From NCBI RefSeq assembly GCF_009664365.1, contig NZ_CP044310.1:6325501-6389500 (forward strand): a stretch of 64,000 nt of DNA. Direction: 5' to 3'. Position numbers and translations under genes: made by a program. Each line of letters opens with the position of its first letter. Position 1 is the first letter of the stretch. A model generated the notes under the pieces. That model had not been told where the DNA came from, searched no databases, and saw only the letters and a program-made list of their open reading frames with translations. Positions 61,791 to 64,000 of the stretch are shown one piece after another. This DNA comes from Paenibacillus xylanilyticus. GTDB taxonomy: Bacteria; Bacillota; Bacilli; Paenibacillales; Paenibacillaceae.

Positions 61791-62753
61791 TCACTTCAAA
61801 TGTTGCTGGTCCTGACGCCACCTTGTGATATCTCTAGTTGGAGGGCAACCAAAAAATCGGCTGTAATCACGGCTAAATTGGGAATCGCTCAAATAGCCCA
61901 CAAGCCGGCTCGCCGTAGTTGCGTCAATAGAGCTGGATAACATTAGACGCCTCGCCTCTTGCAGGCGCAGCACCTTTTGATATTGCAGAGGGCTCATCGC
62001 AGTAGCCGATCTGAAATACTCGCGAAACGACGATTCGCTCATATGGACCAACTCCGCCAAATCCGCTACTTTCCACGGCTGGGAAAAGTTATTTTGGAGC
62101 CAATCAATTGCTTTTGCAACCTGCTGCATGCCCGATTCCGCAAGAACAGTCTCGGCAACATAAACACCGATTGGGCTACGGAGGAGGCGGATATAAATCT
62201 CGTCTTTCACCAACGGAGCCAGCATTTGAGCATCATCGGGAGAGGACAGACAAGCCATCAATCTTACAGCGGCATTCATCATGGCCAAATCTGCTTCGAT
62301 GACGTAGCACGCACTGCGATTGCGAACCTCCGGCAAACCATTAGGAAATACCATCGGCAGCAACGAAGCAATCCTTTGCGGATCGAGGTATAAACCTATC
62401 CCGAGAAACGGTTCTTGGGGGCTGGCCTGCATGATTTTCATCGCAACAGGCAAGGCAACGGGGGCAATATACATTCGCGACGCACTATACTCATAAGCAT
62501 CCTTGCCTACGGAAATTCGCTTTTTCCCTTGCGCTGCAATGCAGATTGCCGGCGAGGACATGGTGTGAACATCATCCCCCGCTTCTACTTGCGAATATCG
62601 GTTCACATACAGACCATGGATCGGTGAAGCATAGGTCCCATCCTGCGAAGTATGCGTGTAAATCAAACTTGCCAACCGGGCTGCTTCACCCTCTAGCGCT
62701 GACTTGGCCTCATCTAATACAGATACATCCTCATATTTATGGTTATTGGCCAT
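61791..62753 (-). CDS. AraC-family regulator with AraC_N-type sensor
   Basis: About 320 residues. The N-terminal half (about 20-180) fits the AraC_N domain: HTMSSPAICIAAQGKKRIS and YIAPVALPV. The C-terminal AraC double HTH (about 225-320) includes VADLAELVHMSESSFREYF and VGYLSDSQFSRDYSRFFG. This group often controls nearby dehydrogenase or reductase genes, here perhaps the downstream SDR-like gene. GGGAGGAAG precedes; the start may be ATG 62753 or GTG 62759. Inducer unknown. Confidence 0.87.
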   Translation of the reverse strand: MANNHKYEDVSVLDEAKSALEGEAARLASLIYTHTSQDGTYASPIHGLYVNRYSQVEAGDDVHTMSSPAICIAAQGKKRISVGKDAYEYSASRMYIAPVALPVAMKIMQASPQEPFLGIGLYLDPQRIASLLPMVFPNGLPEVRNRSACYVIEADLAMMNAAVRLMACLSSPDDAQMLAPLVKDEIYIRLLRSPIGVYVAETVLAESGMQQVAKAIDWLQNNFSQPWKVADLAELVHMSESSFREYFRSATAMSPLQYQKVLRLQEARRLMLSSSIDATTASRLVGYLSDSQFSRDYSRFFGCPPTRDITRWRQDQQHLK

Positions 62754-63014
62754 GTTCACAAGCAACTTCCTCCCCCTCAGATGTAACGGGATTATAGGCA
62801 TGTTCATGATACCACAGGGGCATCCAAAAAGCTTAAGCATTAAAGTTAAATTAGTATGGATATCTCAAGTCTACTCTTCTACAAGTCCGAGGGAATTCCG
62901 TGCTGGCACGAAGCGGATAGCATTTCTAGATATCGCTTCCCAATGTGCTTTACTAATGAGAGGCTCAGCGTATCACTTATAGAGCAAAATCAAATAATTG
63001 TCTCCATACTAAAC

Positions 63015-63887
63015 TCATTGAGAAGATTCAAGCGGGTCTGAATGCCGGCTCCGATATTCGATCAACAGCCGCTGCATCTTCTCCTCTGTGCCGTCTTGTT
63101 GGGGAACATGGGTGGAAATGGTCAAATTGGAATCGTTCGAATACTGAAACGACACAAGGTCAAAATTCAATATCCCCAGATTCGGACATTGCAGTGTCTT
63201 GGGAGCATCAATGGCATCGAGAACCTCATGAGAGTCCCAAAATTCCCGAAACTCCCCGCTAGCTTGGGACAACGCCTCGAACTGCTCGGACCACCAAGGG
63301 TCGTCGCCGTGTCGCGCATACCCGGCATGGAAATGAGCGGCGATCCGTCGCGCATGCAATTCCCATTGGTCTCCCTTGACATAGCGGAAACGTGGAGAAG
63401 TAAATGTCATCCAGACAAAATTTCGTTCCCTATCCGACATCATCGCGAGGTCCCCATTCAATGCGCAGTAGGCTTCATTCCAGGCAATGATGTTCATTCG
63501 CGAATCCATGACATTTGAAGGGGACAAATATTGGCTATCCAAAAAACGTTGAAGTTCCGGAGTTACCTTAGAGGGGTGTTTCGTATCGATTAAGGGAAAT
63601 TGCTTACGGGCGAGATGGTATAGATGCCTGCGTTCCGTTTCGTCTAACCGAAGCCCTTCTGCTATTCGATCAAGAACCTCGGCAGATACGTTGATATGAC
63701 GCCCTTGTTCCAAGTAGGTATACCAATCCAATCCTACATCTGCCAGTAGAGCCACCTCGTTACGACGAAGTCCTGGTGTGCGTCTGCGTCCGGATTCCGG
63801 CAATCCTGCTTCCCTTGGGGTCAATCGTTCACGACGTGAACGCAAAAAACGAGCTAATTCCTCATAACGGTCCAATCTGTTCGCCAT
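63015..63887 (-). CDS. XRE-family HTH regulator with MmyB-like domain
   Basis: About 290 residues. An N-terminal Xre HTH (about 10-70; TPGLRRNEVALLADVGLDWYTYLEQGR) is followed by an MmyB-like ligand-binding domain (about 95-285) with a PAS-type fold thought to bind a fatty-acid-like molecule (MNIIAWNEAYCALNGD). The family usually represses a divergent or adjacent oxidoreductase. AGGAGG supports ATG 63887. About 100 bp upstream to the window end hold no gene I can see; a divergent target could begin beyond 64000. Confidence 0.87.
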   Translation of the reverse strand: MANRLDRYEELARFLRSRRERLTPREAGLPESGRRRTPGLRRNEVALLADVGLDWYTYLEQGRHINVSAEVLDRIAEGLRLDETERRHLYHLARKQFPLIDTKHPSKVTPELQRFLDSQYLSPSNVMDSRMNIIAWNEAYCALNGDLAMMSDRERNFVWMTFTSPRFRYVKGDQWELHARRIAAHFHAGYARHGDDPWWSEQFEALSQASGEFREFWDSHEVLDAIDAPKTLQCPNLGILNFDLVSFQYSNDSNLTISTHVPQQDGTEEKMQRLLIEYRSRHSDPLESSQ

Positions 63888-64000
63888 GATCGCCATGCCT
63901 CCTATCTATTTATGAACATAGGATTGCCAATCCTACGATATCCAGATCTCTCCCTAGCCTTGTTAGGCCCATGTACACTAGTCTATGTCCTCCTTAGAGA

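Noticed and set aside
1..64000. CRISPR arrays, tRNA/rRNA genes, insertion sequences or prophage genes
   Set aside because: No regular spaced repeats, no cloverleaf or rRNA sequence, and no transposase, integrase or phage structural protein was seen in the window.

Overview
The window looks like chromosomal DNA of a Paenibacillus-type, low-to-mid GC, endospore-forming Firmicute. The clues are strong AGGAGG ribosome binding sites with frequent TTG and GTG starts, near-consensus sigma-A promoters, an SLH-domain surface enzyme, a YheC/YheD spore-coat-type ATP-grasp protein, sporulation-kinase-like sensors, an RRNPP-type peptide receptor, and AraR and Zur sites of the Bacillus type. I saw no rRNA, tRNA, CRISPR array, intact insertion sequence or prophage. 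Many small stress and regulatory units are separated by clear intrinsic terminators.

Layout. 0-4 kb: a fused Ada DNA-repair regulator, a PEP-mutase-like enzyme, and a GntR/ABC/membrane operon with a perfect palindromic operator at its promoter. 4.2-5.8 kb: an HTH-TPR receptor whose 3' end overlaps a previously uncalled 46-codon exported pro-peptide gene, a likely quorum-sensing pair. 6-17 kb: aldo/keto reductase, lipid kinase, leucine-rich-repeat surface protein, a macrolide phosphotransferase with an attenuator-like leader, the RNA helicase DbpA, a secreted GH43 enzyme, and a WYL regulator divergent from a RibD-like reductase. 17-31 kb: an SGNH esterase, DUF4180, Nudix hydrolase, GlnK-like sensor kinase, an orphan FlgB, an SDR-SDR-MarR cluster, a TPR-SUKH protein, an AraC/GyrI-like regulator, a GT2 enzyme, and a 712-residue SCO0854/TerD-like protein divergent from a protein of unknown function.

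31-41 kb: malate:quinone oxidoreductase; a five-gene nickel/peptide-class ABC importer whose promoter carries a Zur box between -35 and -10, so it is probably a zinc or zinc-chelate importer; then a WXG100-type polymorphic toxin with two immunity-like genes and an apparent immunity-gene relic. 41-50 kb: a membrane diguanylate cyclase, an AAC(3)-family acetyltransferase, and a complete arabinose operon (araB-araD-araA) divergent from araR, with an AraR box at each promoter. 50-64 kb: an Rrf2/nitroreductase pair with twin operators, an orphan sporulation-type kinase, a GNAT remnant, a YheC/D protein, a 5'-nucleotidase with SLH domains, a membrane-anchored polysaccharide deacetylase beside a coiled-coil protein, DUF2306, an NAD(P)-binding epimerase-like protein, and AraC and XRE/MmyB-like regulators.

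Gene starts were chosen mainly from ribosome binding sites and often differ from the longest open frame. Family names come from reading motifs by eye, not from database searches.
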